This document shows, in pieces, positions 34,937 to 43,926 of a stretch of DNA of 64,000 bases. The notes beneath the pieces are model-generated. The model saw nothing but the letters and a program-made list of their open reading frames with translations, was not told the origin of the DNA and did no database searches. The first letter of the stretch is position 1, and the number at the start of each line of letters is the position of its first letter. A program made the position numbers and the translations under genes. The stretch spans positions 36,000-99,999 of the forward strand of contig NZ_JAUNOQ010000009.1 in assembly GCF_030531065.1 (NCBI RefSeq). Direction: 5' to 3'. The stretch comes from Phascolarctobacterium sp. Its GTDB lineage: Bacteria > Bacillota > Negativicutes > Acidaminococcales > Acidaminococcaceae.

Positions 34937-35065
34937 GTATTGTCAAACTCTATAACGCTATAAAAGCAGCTATACCAGGACAGCTTGAACAGGAATTTAT
35001 TCTCGCTTTAGCCAATACGCTATATTAATTTACAGTTCATAGCAAAGTATACTTTTGCTTTTTAA

Positions 35066-35806
35066 TCACAACCCTTGCCAACCGCTGACCAGCATCATGA
35101 ACGCGCCGAAAAATACGATGAGCAGCGACAGCCTGCGGAACAGCTCCTGATTAAGCCGGAACACCAGCCGTTCGCCAGCCCAAATGCCGATTAACGTCCC
35201 CGGCAGCATCGTATACAGATAAGTCCAGTCGCCCACAGTGCCGATATTGCCCACGAAATAATTAACTATCAGCGTCAAAAATCCCGTCAAGCCAAATATC
35301 CAAATCATATTGGCGCGCATCAAATCCTTTTCCGTATGCTCGTTTAAAAAATACAAGGCCAGCGGCGGGCCGCCCACGCTGGTACACGCGCCGAAAAAGC
35401 CGCTCAAGATACCGGCTCCCAAACGACCGTAAGTTTTATTTGCGATTTTTACCGTATACTGCCTGCTCATCAAAAACGTAACGACAAGCAGCAGGACGCC
35501 CAGGAAAAGCTCCAGGCTGCTCACGGAAATACGCCGCAGCAGCATACTGCCCGGCACCGTGCCGATAAAACTGCCCAGCGAAGTTATGAGTACCGTGCGC
35601 CAGTCGAATTGCCCCCACACACGCAGCATGGTCAAAGAACGCAGCACTACCGTAAGCGTCAACATAAAAACGATGGCCCATTTTACCGGCATAATAAGCG
35701 ACAGCAGCGGCGTCGCCACCAAAGCGAAGCCAAAGCCGGAAATTGTCGCAAAGAACGAGCCAAGAAAAATTATGCCTCCCGCCAGCAATAAATTTACAAT
35801 ATCCAT
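35066..35806 (-). CDS. TSUP-family (TauE/SafE) membrane transporter
   Basis: A 246-residue protein with about eight hydrophobic helices in two repeats. The N-terminal GSFFATISGFGFALVATPLLSL and central AGILSGFFGACTSVGGPPLALYFL are the signature GxG-rich hairpins of the TauE/SafE (TSUP) family, proposed exporters of sulfite, sulfoacetate or related organosulfur anions. Its substrate is unknown. It is monocistronic, convergent to tonB. Confidence 0.88.
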   Translation of the reverse strand: MDIVNLLLAGGIIFLGSFFATISGFGFALVATPLLSLIMPVKWAIVFMLTLTVVLRSLTMLRVWGQFDWRTVLITSLGSFIGTVPGSMLLRRISVSSLELFLGVLLLVVTFLMSRQYTVKIANKTYGRLGAGILSGFFGACTSVGGPPLALYFLNEHTEKDLMRANMIWIFGLTGFLTLIVNYFVGNIGTVGDWTYLYTMLPGTLIGIWAGERLVFRLNQELFRRLSLLIVFFGAFMMLVSGWQGL

Positions 35807-35884
35807 AAAGCCTCCGAAAACAACAGCAGACAGAAAAGCTTTGCAGGCAGCTTACGCCGTCTGCATCGCTCCCCTGTCTGTTCT

Positions 35885-36811
35885 TTACTTTTTCTGCGAA
35901 TATTGCTCCACCAAATATGTCCAGCCGTTTTCCTGCTTGATTTTGCCTTCCTTCATCAGATGGCCCAGAGCGCGCTTAAAAGCCGCCTTGCTGATGCCAA
36001 ACTTCTGCTTGATGATTTCCAGCGGCGTAGTATCGCAATAGGGCATGCTGCCGTTGCGCTTTACCAGAAAATCGTAAATATCCTGCGCGTCGGCAATCAG
36101 CGCGTTTTCCTTCTGCAAGCGCATGGACACGTTAATGCGCCCATCCTCGCGGATATAGGTAACGCGGCAATTAACCTGCTGACCGAAGTCCAGCCTTCCT
36201 CCCGGCACCTCGCTGCGGTGCAGAAAGGCCAGGAAGCGCTGAGTAGTCAGGATAAAAAAGCCTTCGGGCAGAATATTATAAATAGTGCCCGTTACCTTAT
36301 CGCCCACCTTCAAGCCTGCTGCCGGTTTTGAAGCGCGCACCATATCCTCCTCCACCCGCATGGTAACTGCCGGACGTCCGCTCTTATCGCGGTACAGCTT
36401 CACCCACACCAGCTGCCCCGGCACCACATGGCCGCGCATTTGGCTGTAGGGCAAAAACACGCCGCGTTCCGCGCCGATATCCACAAAGCCGCCGTCGCGG
36501 GTAACGCTGAGCACACGCACATAGCCCAGCTGGCCCTCGCGCATTTTAGGCAGGTTCATGCTGGCGGTCAGACGCCTGCTAGGGTCCAGATACAAATATA
36601 CCTTCACCTCGTCGCCTACCTGCAGCTCCTTAGTCTGCTGCTGCTTATGCAGCAGAATGTCGTCGCTGGTATTGCCTGTGGCGGCATCCAAAAAAGCGCC
36701 CATCTCGCCTAAGCGCGCTACCTTCAGCGTAGCCACGTCGCCGGGACGGTATTTGGTATTATTCGGCGGAGCCGCCGGTTTACGCCCAAAGCTCCTTTTA
36801 TTATCATTCAT
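35885..36811 (-). CDS. cvfB: CvfB-like S1 RNA-binding protein
   Basis: A protein of about 308 residues with tandem S1-like OB folds and a C-terminal winged helix (LEIIKQKFGISKAAFKRALGHLMKEGKI), the CvfB/YitL architecture found in RNA-binding virulence and expression modulators of Firmicutes. Segments LKVARLGEMGAFLDA and GYVRVLSVTRDGGFVDIG are S1 strands. Start 36811 (MNDNKR) is chosen because GGAG lies 7 nt upstream; an ATG 6 bp earlier is too close to it. It overlaps rsfS by 8 bp. Confidence 0.85.
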   Translation of the reverse strand: MNDNKRSFGRKPAAPPNNTKYRPGDVATLKVARLGEMGAFLDAATGNTSDDILLHKQQQTKELQVGDEVKVYLYLDPSRRLTASMNLPKMREGQLGYVRVLSVTRDGGFVDIGAERGVFLPYSQMRGHVVPGQLVWVKLYRDKSGRPAVTMRVEEDMVRASKPAAGLKVGDKVTGTIYNILPEGFFILTTQRFLAFLHRSEVPGGRLDFGQQVNCRVTYIREDGRINVSMRLQKENALIADAQDIYDFLVKRNGSMPYCDTTPLEIIKQKFGISKAAFKRALGHLMKEGKIKQENGWTYLVEQYSQKK

Positions 36812-37160
36812 TGTCATTCTCCACAAAGGCCTCGGACGGAGCGTCGGCCCACAGCTGCTCTAAATTATAAAAATCGCGTTCTTCCTCCAAAAAGACGTGA
36901 GCTACAATATCGCCGTAGTCCAGCAGAATCCAGCGGCCGTCGGCATAGCCTTCCTTATGCGTAGGGAACACGCCGTCCTCGCCCAGCTTATCTTCAATAT
37001 TATCGGCAATGGTTTTTACCAGATTGCTGTTGCCGGCGCTGCAAATTACATAATAATCAGTTACAGGGGACAAGCCCTCCATATTCAGCAGCAAAATATC
37101 CTTTGCCTTTTTATCGTTAGCCGCAGCGGCAATTTTCGTTGCGATTGCTTTAGTTTCCAT
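36804..37160 (-). CDS. rsfS: Ribosomal silencing factor RsfS
   Basis: RsfS binds ribosomal protein L14 and blocks subunit joining in starvation. The 118-residue protein contains the family core GLSPVTDYYVICSAGNSNLVKTIADNI and GYADGRWILLDYGDIVAHVFLEEERDFYNLEQLW. It is in the usual Firmicute cluster nadD-yqeK-LCP-rsfS. Confidence 0.95.
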   Translation of the reverse strand: METKAIATKIAAAANDKKAKDILLLNMEGLSPVTDYYVICSAGNSNLVKTIADNIEDKLGEDGVFPTHKEGYADGRWILLDYGDIVAHVFLEEERDFYNLEQLWADAPSEAFVENDNE

Positions 37161-37204
37161 TTAAGCTCCTCCTTTTAATCCTCTATCCATAATGCCTGAG
37201 GCAT

Positions 37205-38281
37205 TTATTGCTTTTCCTTATCAAGCTGGTCCCTGTCCAGCGGCTGTAAATGCTCAACAGGAGTTTCTTCGGCCGCAACCTGGTCCTCAGACTGTACGTC
37301 GGCGTCCTCCTTCACATAGGGAATGCCCAGCTCCTCCAGCGACTTATTCACCGAGTCCTGGTCCGCAGCCCAGTAGCTGACGCCGCTACTGTCGTCAAAC
37401 TTGCCGTACAGCATGCAGATGCGTACCTTATCGTCGCCGAACAGCTTAAAGCTGTTGGCCGCCTTGAGCATCGTCACCGTATTCAGGTCGGTCTGAATAT
37501 ATTTATCCAGCGTAGCCAGCAGACTGCTGACCTTAGTCATATTCTGCACCGAAAACATCTGCTCCGCCGCAGCCTTCAAAAATTTCTGCTGCCGCTGCAC
37601 ACGGCCGATATCGCCCAGCTCGTCCTTGCGGAAGCGTACATATTTGCCCGCAGTCTCGCCGTCCATATGCTGATAGCCCTGCTTAATGTCGATGACCAGA
37701 TCGGCGTAAGGATCCTCGTAATACATATCTTTATCCACATAGATATCGACGCCGCCGATAAGGTTCACGATGTCGATAAAGCCGCGCCAATCTGCCAAGC
37801 AGTAATAATGAATAGGCACACGCAGCAAATTCGCCACCGTCTGCTTAGCCATTACCGCGCCGCCGTAGGCGTAAGCCGCATTGATCTTATCCGGGTCCTT
37901 ATGCCCCGGCAGCACCACTCTGGTATCGCGAGGGATGGAAAGCACCGCCACCTTATTCTGCTGCGGGTCAAAGCTCAGCAGAATAACGGCGTCCGTGCGC
38001 TTAGGCTCCGATTCGGCAGCCTCGCTGTCGCCGTCGTCAATGCCCAGCAACAGCACGTTAATGCGCTCGTTAAGCTTTTCATTCTGGCGGATACTGTCGT
38101 CAGCCGCGGCAATTTGCGCCTGCGGCGGGTTAATCAGGTTATCGTAAATCCAAACACTGCACCAAAACAAACCCGTGCCAAATAATCCAATCAGCAGCAA
38201 AAAACACAGCAGTCTGCCCCAGCGCAGCTTGCGCTTTACACGGCGCGGCTGCTCCTGCTGCCCGTTAGTCTGTTCTTCCAT
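37205..38281 (-). CDS. LytR-CpsA-Psr (LCP) family phosphotransferase
   Basis: LCP proteins attach undecaprenyl-linked glycopolymers to peptidoglycan or other acceptors. The 358-residue protein has a short cytoplasmic N-terminus, one TM helix (LLCFLLLIGLFGTGLFWCSVWI) and the extracytoplasmic LCP domain with LLLGIDD, RTDAVILLS, LSIPRDTRV and KINAAYAYGG, including the Arg/Asp residues that bind the polyprenyl phosphate. It is common between yqeK and rsfS in this phylum. It could act on the polymer made by the 47-62 kb region, but that is speculative. Confidence 0.93.
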   Translation of the reverse strand: MEEQTNGQQEQPRRVKRKLRWGRLLCFLLLIGLFGTGLFWCSVWIYDNLINPPQAQIAAADDSIRQNEKLNERINVLLLGIDDGDSEAAESEPKRTDAVILLSFDPQQNKVAVLSIPRDTRVVLPGHKDPDKINAAYAYGGAVMAKQTVANLLRVPIHYYCLADWRGFIDIVNLIGGVDIYVDKDMYYEDPYADLVIDIKQGYQHMDGETAGKYVRFRKDELGDIGRVQRQQKFLKAAAEQMFSVQNMTKVSSLLATLDKYIQTDLNTVTMLKAANSFKLFGDDKVRICMLYGKFDDSSGVSYWAADQDSVNKSLEELGIPYVKEDADVQSEDQVAAEETPVEHLQPLDRDQLDKEKQ

Positions 38282-38293
38282 AACAACACCCGC

Positions 38294-38869
38294 CTACTGC
38301 TTTTTCGCTGCCAAAAGCAGCTCGTTATAACCGCTGATGCAGTGAGGATGAATCAGCTGTCCCTCGTCCAGCAAATAGCGGATGGTATTGCCGTAGGCCA
38401 GCAGCATCGCTTTATCCAAATCCTTGCGCGCCAGCCTGCGCAGCTCCTCCACACCGGGAAAATCGCGGCCCGGCTCCACCATGTCGGCCAAAAAAACCAC
38501 CTTGGCCAAGGGCGTCATGCCGTCGATACCCGTAGTATGGTACAGAATACCGTCCAAAATTTCCTGATCGGCCACGCCGTACTTGTGCATAGCGTTATAA
38601 ACGCCGATTTTAGCGTGGAGCAAAATCGGCTGCTGCAGCTCCACATCGTCAATGGGCAGGCCCAGCTCTCTGGCCTTAGCCACGCTTTCCTTGCTGCCCA
38701 CCTCGCGCCCGCAGTCATGGAGCAGCGCGGACACCGCAATCTTCTCCGCCGGCAGCTTATGCGTCGCGGCAAGCTCCAGCGCCGTTTCATAAACATTAAC
38801 GGAATGCTTGTACCGCTTCGGCGGCAAAGACTCCTTTAAAACGCGCTTCATTTCTTCCAGCTTCATCAT
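38294..38869 (-). CDS. yqeK: YqeK-type HD-domain phosphohydrolase
   Basis: A 191-residue HD-domain protein matching YqeK, an Ap4A hydrolase. Metal residues are in KRYKHSVNVYETA (His), SALLHDCGRE (HD), and LHAKIGVYN; VVFLADMVEPGRDFPG is typical. AGGAG lies 9 nt upstream of the first ATG. It directly follows nadD (stop and start adjacent). Confidence 0.93.
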   Translation of the reverse strand: MMKLEEMKRVLKESLPPKRYKHSVNVYETALELAATHKLPAEKIAVSALLHDCGREVGSKESVAKARELGLPIDDVELQQPILLHAKIGVYNAMHKYGVADQEILDGILYHTTGIDGMTPLAKVVFLADMVEPGRDFPGVEELRRLARKDLDKAMLLAYGNTIRYLLDEGQLIHPHCISGYNELLLAAKKQ

Positions 38870-39493
38870 TTATAGTTTCTCCTGCTTTATATATAAATCA
38901 TGCCGGTAAATATATTGCTCCACCGCCTGCGGCACCAATCCGGCCAGGCTTTCCTGCCGTCTGATGCGGGCGCGAATATCGGTGGAGGAAATATCGTATT
39001 CAGGCGTATCCAGCAAAATGATGCGCTCCCGCGCCCGTTGTCCCAGGCGCTGCGCCACCTGCTCCATCACTCCCTCATAGCCCGGGCGTCCGGCCGCCAC
39101 AAAGGTAATCAGCTCCAGCATTTCTTCAATGTTATGCCAGGTGTGCAGCTGCGCCACGCTATCCGCGCCGATAATAAAATACAGCTCCTGCTCCGCATAA
39201 AGCTTGTGCAGCTCCCGGACAGTATCAATGGTGTAAGATACGCCGCTGCGCCGCAGCTCCATATCCGACACCGTAAAGCATGGGTAAGCGGCCACCGCCA
39301 GCTCGGTCATGGCATAGCGCTCCTCCGCCGTAGCGAAGTACATGCCCACCTTATGCGGAGGCACATACGCGGGAATAAACAGCACCTGCGACAGACCCAT
39401 GCGCCGGTAAACGGCCTCTGCCATTTGCAGGTGCCCCATATGAATCGGGTCAAAGGTTCCGCCCAATATGCCAAGCTTGCCGCCAGCCACCAC
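38870..39493 (-). CDS. nadD: Nicotinate-nucleotide adenylyltransferase
   Basis: Adenylates nicotinic acid mononucleotide in NAD synthesis. GILGGTFDPIHMGHLQMAE holds the HXGH nucleotidyl-transfer motif; IPAYVPPHK, IIGADSVAQL and the C-terminal ISSTDIRARI complete the family pattern. Start choice: the ATG at 39499 directly abuts AGGAGG, so the GTG codons at 39493 or 39490 (spacing 6 or 9) are better; the open frame extends to 39508. Confidence 0.94.
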   Translation of the reverse strand: MVAGGKLGILGGTFDPIHMGHLQMAEAVYRRMGLSQVLFIPAYVPPHKVGMYFATAEERYAMTELAVAAYPCFTVSDMELRRSGVSYTIDTVRELHKLYAEQELYFIIGADSVAQLHTWHNIEEMLELITFVAAGRPGYEGVMEQVAQRLGQRARERIILLDTPEYDISSTDIRARIRRQESLAGLVPQAVEQYIYRHDLYIKQEKL

Positions 39494-39588
39494 AGCCATC
39501 CTCCTCACGCTCGGCCGCCGCCCTTGCCGCAGCAGCCGGCTTCATTGTACATGGGCTTGCGCCGCATCTACTCTATCATTTTATTATA

Positions 39589-39792
39589 TCAATCGCAAAG
39601 CAATTCTACAACCTTTTGCAGCAGAATAATTACAGCAATCAGCAGCAGCGCCAGGCGCAACCTGTCCTTCAAGTCAAAAACAGTTTTAGGCCTTCTCAGA
39701 AAGTCCAAGAAGGCCTGCACGTATTCGCTAACGCTAGATTTATTTGAGTGTCTGTTATTGTCGCCGGGGTAATCATTAAGATAATTTTTCAT
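39589..39792 (-). CDS. Small membrane protein of unknown function
   Basis: A 67-residue reading frame with a polar N-terminal half and one C-terminal hydrophobic helix (LALLLIAVIILLQKVVELL). No homologue is recognised. It lies upstream of nadD in the same direction. The ribosome-binding site is weak, so this may not be translated. Confidence 0.4.
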   Translation of the reverse strand: MKNYLNDYPGDNNRHSNKSSVSEYVQAFLDFLRRPKTVFDLKDRLRLALLLIAVIILLQKVVELLCD

Positions 39793-39833
39793 AAGTTATT
39801 ATTGAAATGTTCTTTCGCAAATTACTTTTAATT

Positions 39834-39925
39834 AACTTCTTTCGTCCCCGAAAGAAGTTACAAGAAAGGGGCAAACTTTTAAAAAGTTTGACAAACTTCC
39901 GCTTTTTGCCTCGCCGCAAAAAGCT
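39834..39925. repeat. Three consecutive strong hairpins, intergenic repeat-like
   Basis: AACTTCTTTCG-TCCC-CGAAAGAAGTT (39834-39859), CAAACTTTT/AAAAGTTTG and GCTTTTTGC-CTCGCC-GCAAAAAGC occur in succession. No gene is visible here. None has a clean T-tract beyond the stem, so a mobile or structural repeat is more likely than a simple terminator for macB. Confidence 0.5.
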
Positions 39926-40038
39926 TAGCAAAAAAGGCTTTACCAATTCCCAATTACGATATTAGTAAACGAAAGGCTAGTATTTCCACCGTTACATATC
40001 TCTGACGAAGCAGATGACGCACTATGACGCTTCTGCCT

Positions 40039-41253
40039 CTATTCATATCTTAAAGCGTCGATAGGATCCAAAAGCGCCGCCTTACGCGCCGGGTAAATGC
40101 CGAAGAACAGGCCGATGCCCACGGAAAAGACTACCGCGATAATAATTGCCCACATGGAAATCACCGTATTCCAGCCGGCAAAATGGCTGATGGCAAAGGA
40201 AGCGCCCACGCCCAGCACCACGCCCAACGTGCCGCCCACGATGCCGATAACCATGGCTTCGATCAGAAATTGCAGCAGGATATTATTATAGGTAGCGCCT
40301 AACGCCTTGCGGATGCCTATTTCCCGCGTGCGTTCCGTTACGGACACCAGCATGATATTCATAATGCCGATGCCACCGACCAAAAGGGAGATGGCCGCAA
40401 TGCAGCCCAAGAGCATGGTAATGCTATTGGCCGTTTCCATCATCGTATCCATAATGGCCGCCATATTGCGCACCGTAAAATCGTCGTAATCGTTTTCCTT
40501 TATCTTATGGCGCGAGCGCAGCACCTGCTCCGTTTCCGCCTGCACGTCGTTAATCGTATTTTCATTTTCCGCCTGCAGGGTTATGCGTTGCACATGCGTA
40601 ATACCCATCATGCGGTTCTGCGCCGTCGTCAGCGGAATATAGACGATGTCGTCCTGATCCTGACCCACGCCGCTCTGGCCTTTGCTTTTCAAAACGCCGA
40701 TAACCTGGAAGGGCGCTTTGTTGACGCGCATAATCTTGCCCACCGCATCGCCGTCAGGAAAAAGGCTTTCGGCTACGGTCTTGCCGATAACCGCCACCCT
40801 GCCGCGGCTGGACAAATCCTTCTCATTTAAAATACGTCCATCCTCTATTTCCAGAGTTTGAATCGTAAAATTGCTGGGAGTCGTGCCCTCCACGCGGCTG
40901 GTCCAGTTCTGGTTACCGGCCACCAGCTGATAGCTCTGGCTGACGCTGGCGCTCATCGCGGCGATACCGTCCACCTGGCGCACGATGGCCTGCGCGTCCT
41001 CGTAAGTCAGCTTAGCGCCCTCGCCCGCCGCCAAACGCGCGCCTGTAGCCGTGCGCCCGCCGCTGGTAATTACCAGCAGGTTGCTGCCAAGGCGGGAAAT
41101 ATTCTGCTTAATATTTTCCTTAACGCCAAAGCCCAAACTGACCATGGCAATAACCGCACCCACACCGATGATGATACCCAAAAGCGTCAAAAAGGTGCGC
41201 AGCTTGTTGCTAATCATGCCGTCCAAGGCCATTTTAATAGATTCGTTTAACAT
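40039..41253 (-). CDS. MacB-type ABC transporter permease
   Basis: A 404-residue MacB_PCD/FtsX-family protein: an N-terminal TM helix (LRTFLTLLGIIIGVGAVIAMVSLG), a periplasmic domain of about 220 residues and three C-terminal TM helices, with the coupling-helix motif RTREIGIRKALGA. The ATPase is on a separate gene (41258), unlike fused E. coli MacB. With the adaptor at 41958 it forms a tripartite efflux system across the outer membrane. Confidence 0.93.
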   Translation of the reverse strand: MLNESIKMALDGMISNKLRTFLTLLGIIIGVGAVIAMVSLGFGVKENIKQNISRLGSNLLVITSGGRTATGARLAAGEGAKLTYEDAQAIVRQVDGIAAMSASVSQSYQLVAGNQNWTSRVEGTTPSNFTIQTLEIEDGRILNEKDLSSRGRVAVIGKTVAESLFPDGDAVGKIMRVNKAPFQVIGVLKSKGQSGVGQDQDDIVYIPLTTAQNRMMGITHVQRITLQAENENTINDVQAETEQVLRSRHKIKENDYDDFTVRNMAAIMDTMMETANSITMLLGCIAAISLLVGGIGIMNIMLVSVTERTREIGIRKALGATYNNILLQFLIEAMVIGIVGGTLGVVLGVGASFAISHFAGWNTVISMWAIIIAVVFSVGIGLFFGIYPARKAALLDPIDALRYE

Positions 41254-41257
41254 GCCG

Positions 41258-41941
41258 CTACCTTCTTTCGTCGCTGACCAGCTTGCCGTCGCGCATTACC
41301 AAAATACGCTTGGTCTGCTCGGCAATATCCGGCTCGTGCGTAACCATCACCACAGTTTTGCCGCTGTCGTTCATCGCTTTAAAAATATCCATAATTTCGT
41401 AACTGGATTTCGTATCCAGATTACCGGTCGGCTCGTCGGCCATAATAATCGCCGGGTCGTTAATCAGCGCGCGAGCGATGGCCACACGCTGCCGCTGGCC
41501 GCCGCTCATTTCCGTAGGCTTATGCTCCAAACGGTCGCCTAGGCCCACGGCCTCCAAAGCCTTTTTAGCGCGTTCCATGCGCTCCTCCTCGCCCACGCCG
41601 GCGTAAATCAGCGGCAGCGCCACGTTAGCCTGCGCCGTCAGCTTGGCCAACAGATTAAAATTCTGGAAAACGAAGCCTATTTTAGCGTTGCGCGTGTGCG
41701 CCAGCTCGTCGTCGTTATAACCGGCAATTTCCTTGCCGTCCAAATAATACTCGCCGCTGGTAGGACGATCAAGGCAGCCCAAAATATTCATCATCGTGGA
41801 TTTGCCGCTGCCCGACGGCCCCATAATGGACGTAAACTCGCCAAAAGCAATTTCTACGTTCACATGATCCAGGGCGTGAACGACGCTGTCGCCCATCACA
41901 TAGGTTTTCATGATGTCCTTCAATTGGATAACTACTGCCAT
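41258..41941 (-). CDS. MacB/LolD-type ABC transporter ATPase
   Basis: A 227-residue ATPase with Walker [14 protein letters not shown], signature [15 protein letters not shown] and Walker [16 protein letters not shown], the DEPTGNLD form being typical of LolD/MacB. The stop is 4 bp from the permease start and the gene follows the adaptor by 16 bp. Confidence 0.94.
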   Translation of the reverse strand: MAVVIQLKDIMKTYVMGDSVVHALDHVNVEIAFGEFTSIMGPSGSGKSTMMNILGCLDRPTSGEYYLDGKEIAGYNDDELAHTRNAKIGFVFQNFNLLAKLTAQANVALPLIYAGVGEEERMERAKKALEAVGLGDRLEHKPTEMSGGQRQRVAIARALINDPAIIMADEPTGNLDTKSSYEIMDIFKAMNDSGKTVVMVTHEPDIAEQTKRILVMRDGKLVSDERR

Positions 41942-41957
41942 TGCCTTCGCCTCCTTA

Positions 41958-43025
41958 TTACATGGGAGGGCCCATTCTGGTATTAGTCTGCTTTGCTACC
42001 GCTTTTTTCACCAGCAGCCGTTCGCCGGGCTGCAGGCTGGCACCGGAAATAACGATATTGCTGTCGTTGCTCAGGCCTACGGTAACGTCAACGTCGCGGG
42101 TTTCCTTAGTCTTTTCATTATATACTTTTACATAACGGCGCTTACCCTCGCTGTATACGCAGTTCAGCGGCGCCATCAGCACGTCCTTCGCCTCGTCGAC
42201 AATAAATTCCGCGCGCGCCGTCATAGTCGGCAGCAGCTTGCCCCTGGCGTCGTCGACGGTTACATATACCTTATAATAAATTACGTTGTTTTCCGTTTCC
42301 GCGCTTTTGGATACCAAACGCACTTCGCCCGTAAAGGTTTCGTCAGGAAAAGCGTCGACAGTAAAGCGCACCTGCTGCCCCACCTTAACCTGACCGATAT
42401 CTGACTCGTCCACCATCGTTTCAATCTCCATATTATCCAGCGTGGCTACGGACATGATTACCTGCGGTTCGCTGATACCGGAGCTGATGGTCTGACCTAC
42501 GGGCGTAGGCTTGCCGATAATATAACCGCTGATAGGCGTAACGATAACCGTATCGCTGACGTCGGAAGCAGCCTTATCATAATTGCTCTTAGCTACCAGA
42601 TAATCGGCATAAGCCGTATCATAGGTGGACTGGCTGATAGCGCCGGTGTCCAGCAGCTTGCGGTAGCGGTTATAGGTCAGCTCGGCGTCGACTAACCGCG
42701 CCTGCATCTGCGCCAAAGTAGCGCGCAGGGAAGTGTCGTCCAACCGCACCAGCACATCTCCGGCATTGACGTGCTGATTTTCCTTAACCAGCACCTCGAC
42801 GATACGTCCGGTAATTTTAGAGCTGATATCCACGTTATCTAACGCGGCCAAAGAACCGGTAGCGGAAATAGTTTCCGTCAAATCTCCCTTTGTTACCTCG
42901 CCCAATTTTATGGTAACGGCGTCGGCCTGAGAACTTTGATAATATTGGTAGCCGCCGTAGCTGCCCACCAGCAGGATAGCGCACGCGACAATGACATACT
43001 TATTGTTCTTGATAAAATTCAACAT
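41958..43025 (-). CDS. MacA-type periplasmic adaptor protein
   Basis: An HlyD/RND-type adaptor (355 residues from the chosen start). It has an N-terminal signal-anchor (YVIVACAILLVGSYGGYQYY), a biotinyl-lipoyl half (VDISSKITGRIVEVLVKENQHVNAGDVLVRLDD), a coiled-coil hairpin (LADAELTYNRYRKLLDTGAIS region), then beta-barrel and membrane-proximal domains. Start 43025 has GAGGG 7 nt upstream and fits the promoter at 43068-43096; the longer frame would start near the transcription start. Confidence 0.92.
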   Translation of the reverse strand: MLNFIKNNKYVIVACAILLVGSYGGYQYYQSSQADAVTIKLGEVTKGDLTETISATGSLAALDNVDISSKITGRIVEVLVKENQHVNAGDVLVRLDDTSLRATLAQMQARLVDAELTYNRYRKLLDTGAISQSTYDTAYADYLVAKSNYDKAASDVSDTVIVTPISGYIIGKPTPVGQTISSGISEPQVIMSVATLDNMEIETMVDESDIGQVKVGQQVRFTVDAFPDETFTGEVRLVSKSAETENNVIYYKVYVTVDDARGKLLPTMTARAEFIVDEAKDVLMAPLNCVYSEGKRRYVKVYNEKTKETRDVDVTVGLSNDSNIVISGASLQPGERLLVKKAVAKQTNTRMGPPM

Positions 43026-43067
43026 AGCAAATCCCTCATTCATCATCTTATTTAAAGTCATGTACTT

Positions 43068-43096
43068 ATTATATACCCCTCGCTTTTTGAGGTCAA
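43068..43096 (-). promoter_or_regulatory. Promoter of the macA-ABC-macB operon
   Basis: On the minus strand TTGACC (43091-43096) and TATAAT (43068-43073) are 17 bp apart, with the -10 box about 40 bp from the macA start. Confidence 0.8.
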
Positions 43097-43149
43097 AATC
43101 ATCATATCAGGAAGTTGTGTTTTTTTTATGGCGTTTGCTCATATTTCTC

Positions 43150-43473
43150 TTATAGCTGCTGCTTATAATCCAGTCCCCATTCTTCCATAGCTTTAATAAC
43201 AGGCCGCAGAGAACGCCCCAAATCGCTTAAAGCGTATTCAACATGGGGCGGCACTTCTGGATAAACAGTGCGAGTAATAAGGCCGTCCGCTTCCATCGAC
43301 CTTAAACTATCCGTCAACACCTTTTGGCTGATACCCTCCAAGGTTTTTTTCATTTCGTTAAAGCGCCACGGACGTTGTAAAAGATTCCTTAAAATCAGTA
43401 GCTTCCATTTGCTGCCGATAAGCTGTACCGTTGTTGCTACCGGGCATGCCGGTAATTCTTCTTTCGTTAGCAA
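43150..43473 (-). CDS. HxlR-family transcriptional regulator
   Basis: A 107-residue winged-helix regulator with the HxlR signature CPVATTVQLIGSKWKLLILRNLL, followed by LEGISQKVLTDSLRSMEADGLI and PPHVEYALSDLG. The conserved Cys10 is the redox- or aldehyde-sensing position in studied members. A TTG start with AGGGG 7 nt upstream is used. It lies directly upstream of the macA promoter in the same direction and is a plausible controller of the efflux operon. Confidence 0.9.
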   Translation of the reverse strand: MLTKEELPACPVATTVQLIGSKWKLLILRNLLQRPWRFNEMKKTLEGISQKVLTDSLRSMEADGLITRTVYPEVPPHVEYALSDLGRSLRPVIKAMEEWGLDYKQQL

Positions 43474-43517
43474 GATATCGCCCCTTCCAAAAGTTTCAAA
43501 AAGAATATTGCATTCAA

Positions 43518-43546
43518 ATTATAATACAGCGTTCAATTTTCTTCAA
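43518..43546 (-). promoter_or_regulatory. Promoter of the HxlR regulator gene
   Basis: On the minus strand TTGAAG (43541-43546) and TATAAT (43518-43523) are 17 bp apart. Confidence 0.7.
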
Positions 43547-43789
43547 GCGCCAGGTTATAAGCCGGACTTTTGGAGACTGCTTGCTCTGCTCAAGGAGTAC
43601 GAAATTCCTTTTACTATTTTAGGTAATCCCTTTCATTTAAACGACGAGGTGTGCCGGTTATTAAAAGCCCATGGCTGTCAAAAATACCAGCTTTCCCTTG
43701 ACGGTATGAAAAAAACGCACGACTGGTTCCGCAAGCCCGGTTCTTTTAACTGCACGCTTGAAAAAAGAGGTAAGCTAAATCATGAATGA
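43545..43789 (+). pseudogene. Fragment of a radical SAM protein
   Basis: The plus-strand frame here reads PDFWRLLALLKEYEIPF, then GNPFHLNDEVCRLLKAHG and LSLDGMKKTHDWFRKPGSF, typical of the middle of a radical SAM peptide- or cofactor-modifying enzyme. Neither the N-terminal CX3CX2C cluster motif nor the C-terminal half is present, and the frame diverges after TLE. It has no ribosome-binding site at its head. It is a decayed remnant, bounded by the HxlR promoter. Confidence 0.75.
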
Positions 43790-43891
43790 AACAATTAAGA
43801 CAATTCCGCATCGCAGCATACTCTGTCGCTATACACTTTCCATCTACAATACACACAAAGCGTTACTTTTTCTGCCTGGCAAAAAATCTGC

Positions 43892-43920
43892 TTGACAAAT
43901 CCCCAACTTGTTGCCATAAT
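43892..43920 (+). promoter_or_regulatory. Promoter of the T-box-leuCDB operon
   Basis: TTGACA (43892-43897) and CATAAT (43915-43920) are 17 bp apart, just upstream of the T-box. Confidence 0.82.
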
Positions 43921-43926
43921 GTAAAG

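Noticed and set aside
43782..43900. Short plus-strand ORF (about 38 codons) after the radical SAM fragment
   Set aside because: It runs into the leuCDB promoter, has no recognisable similarity and may be chance.
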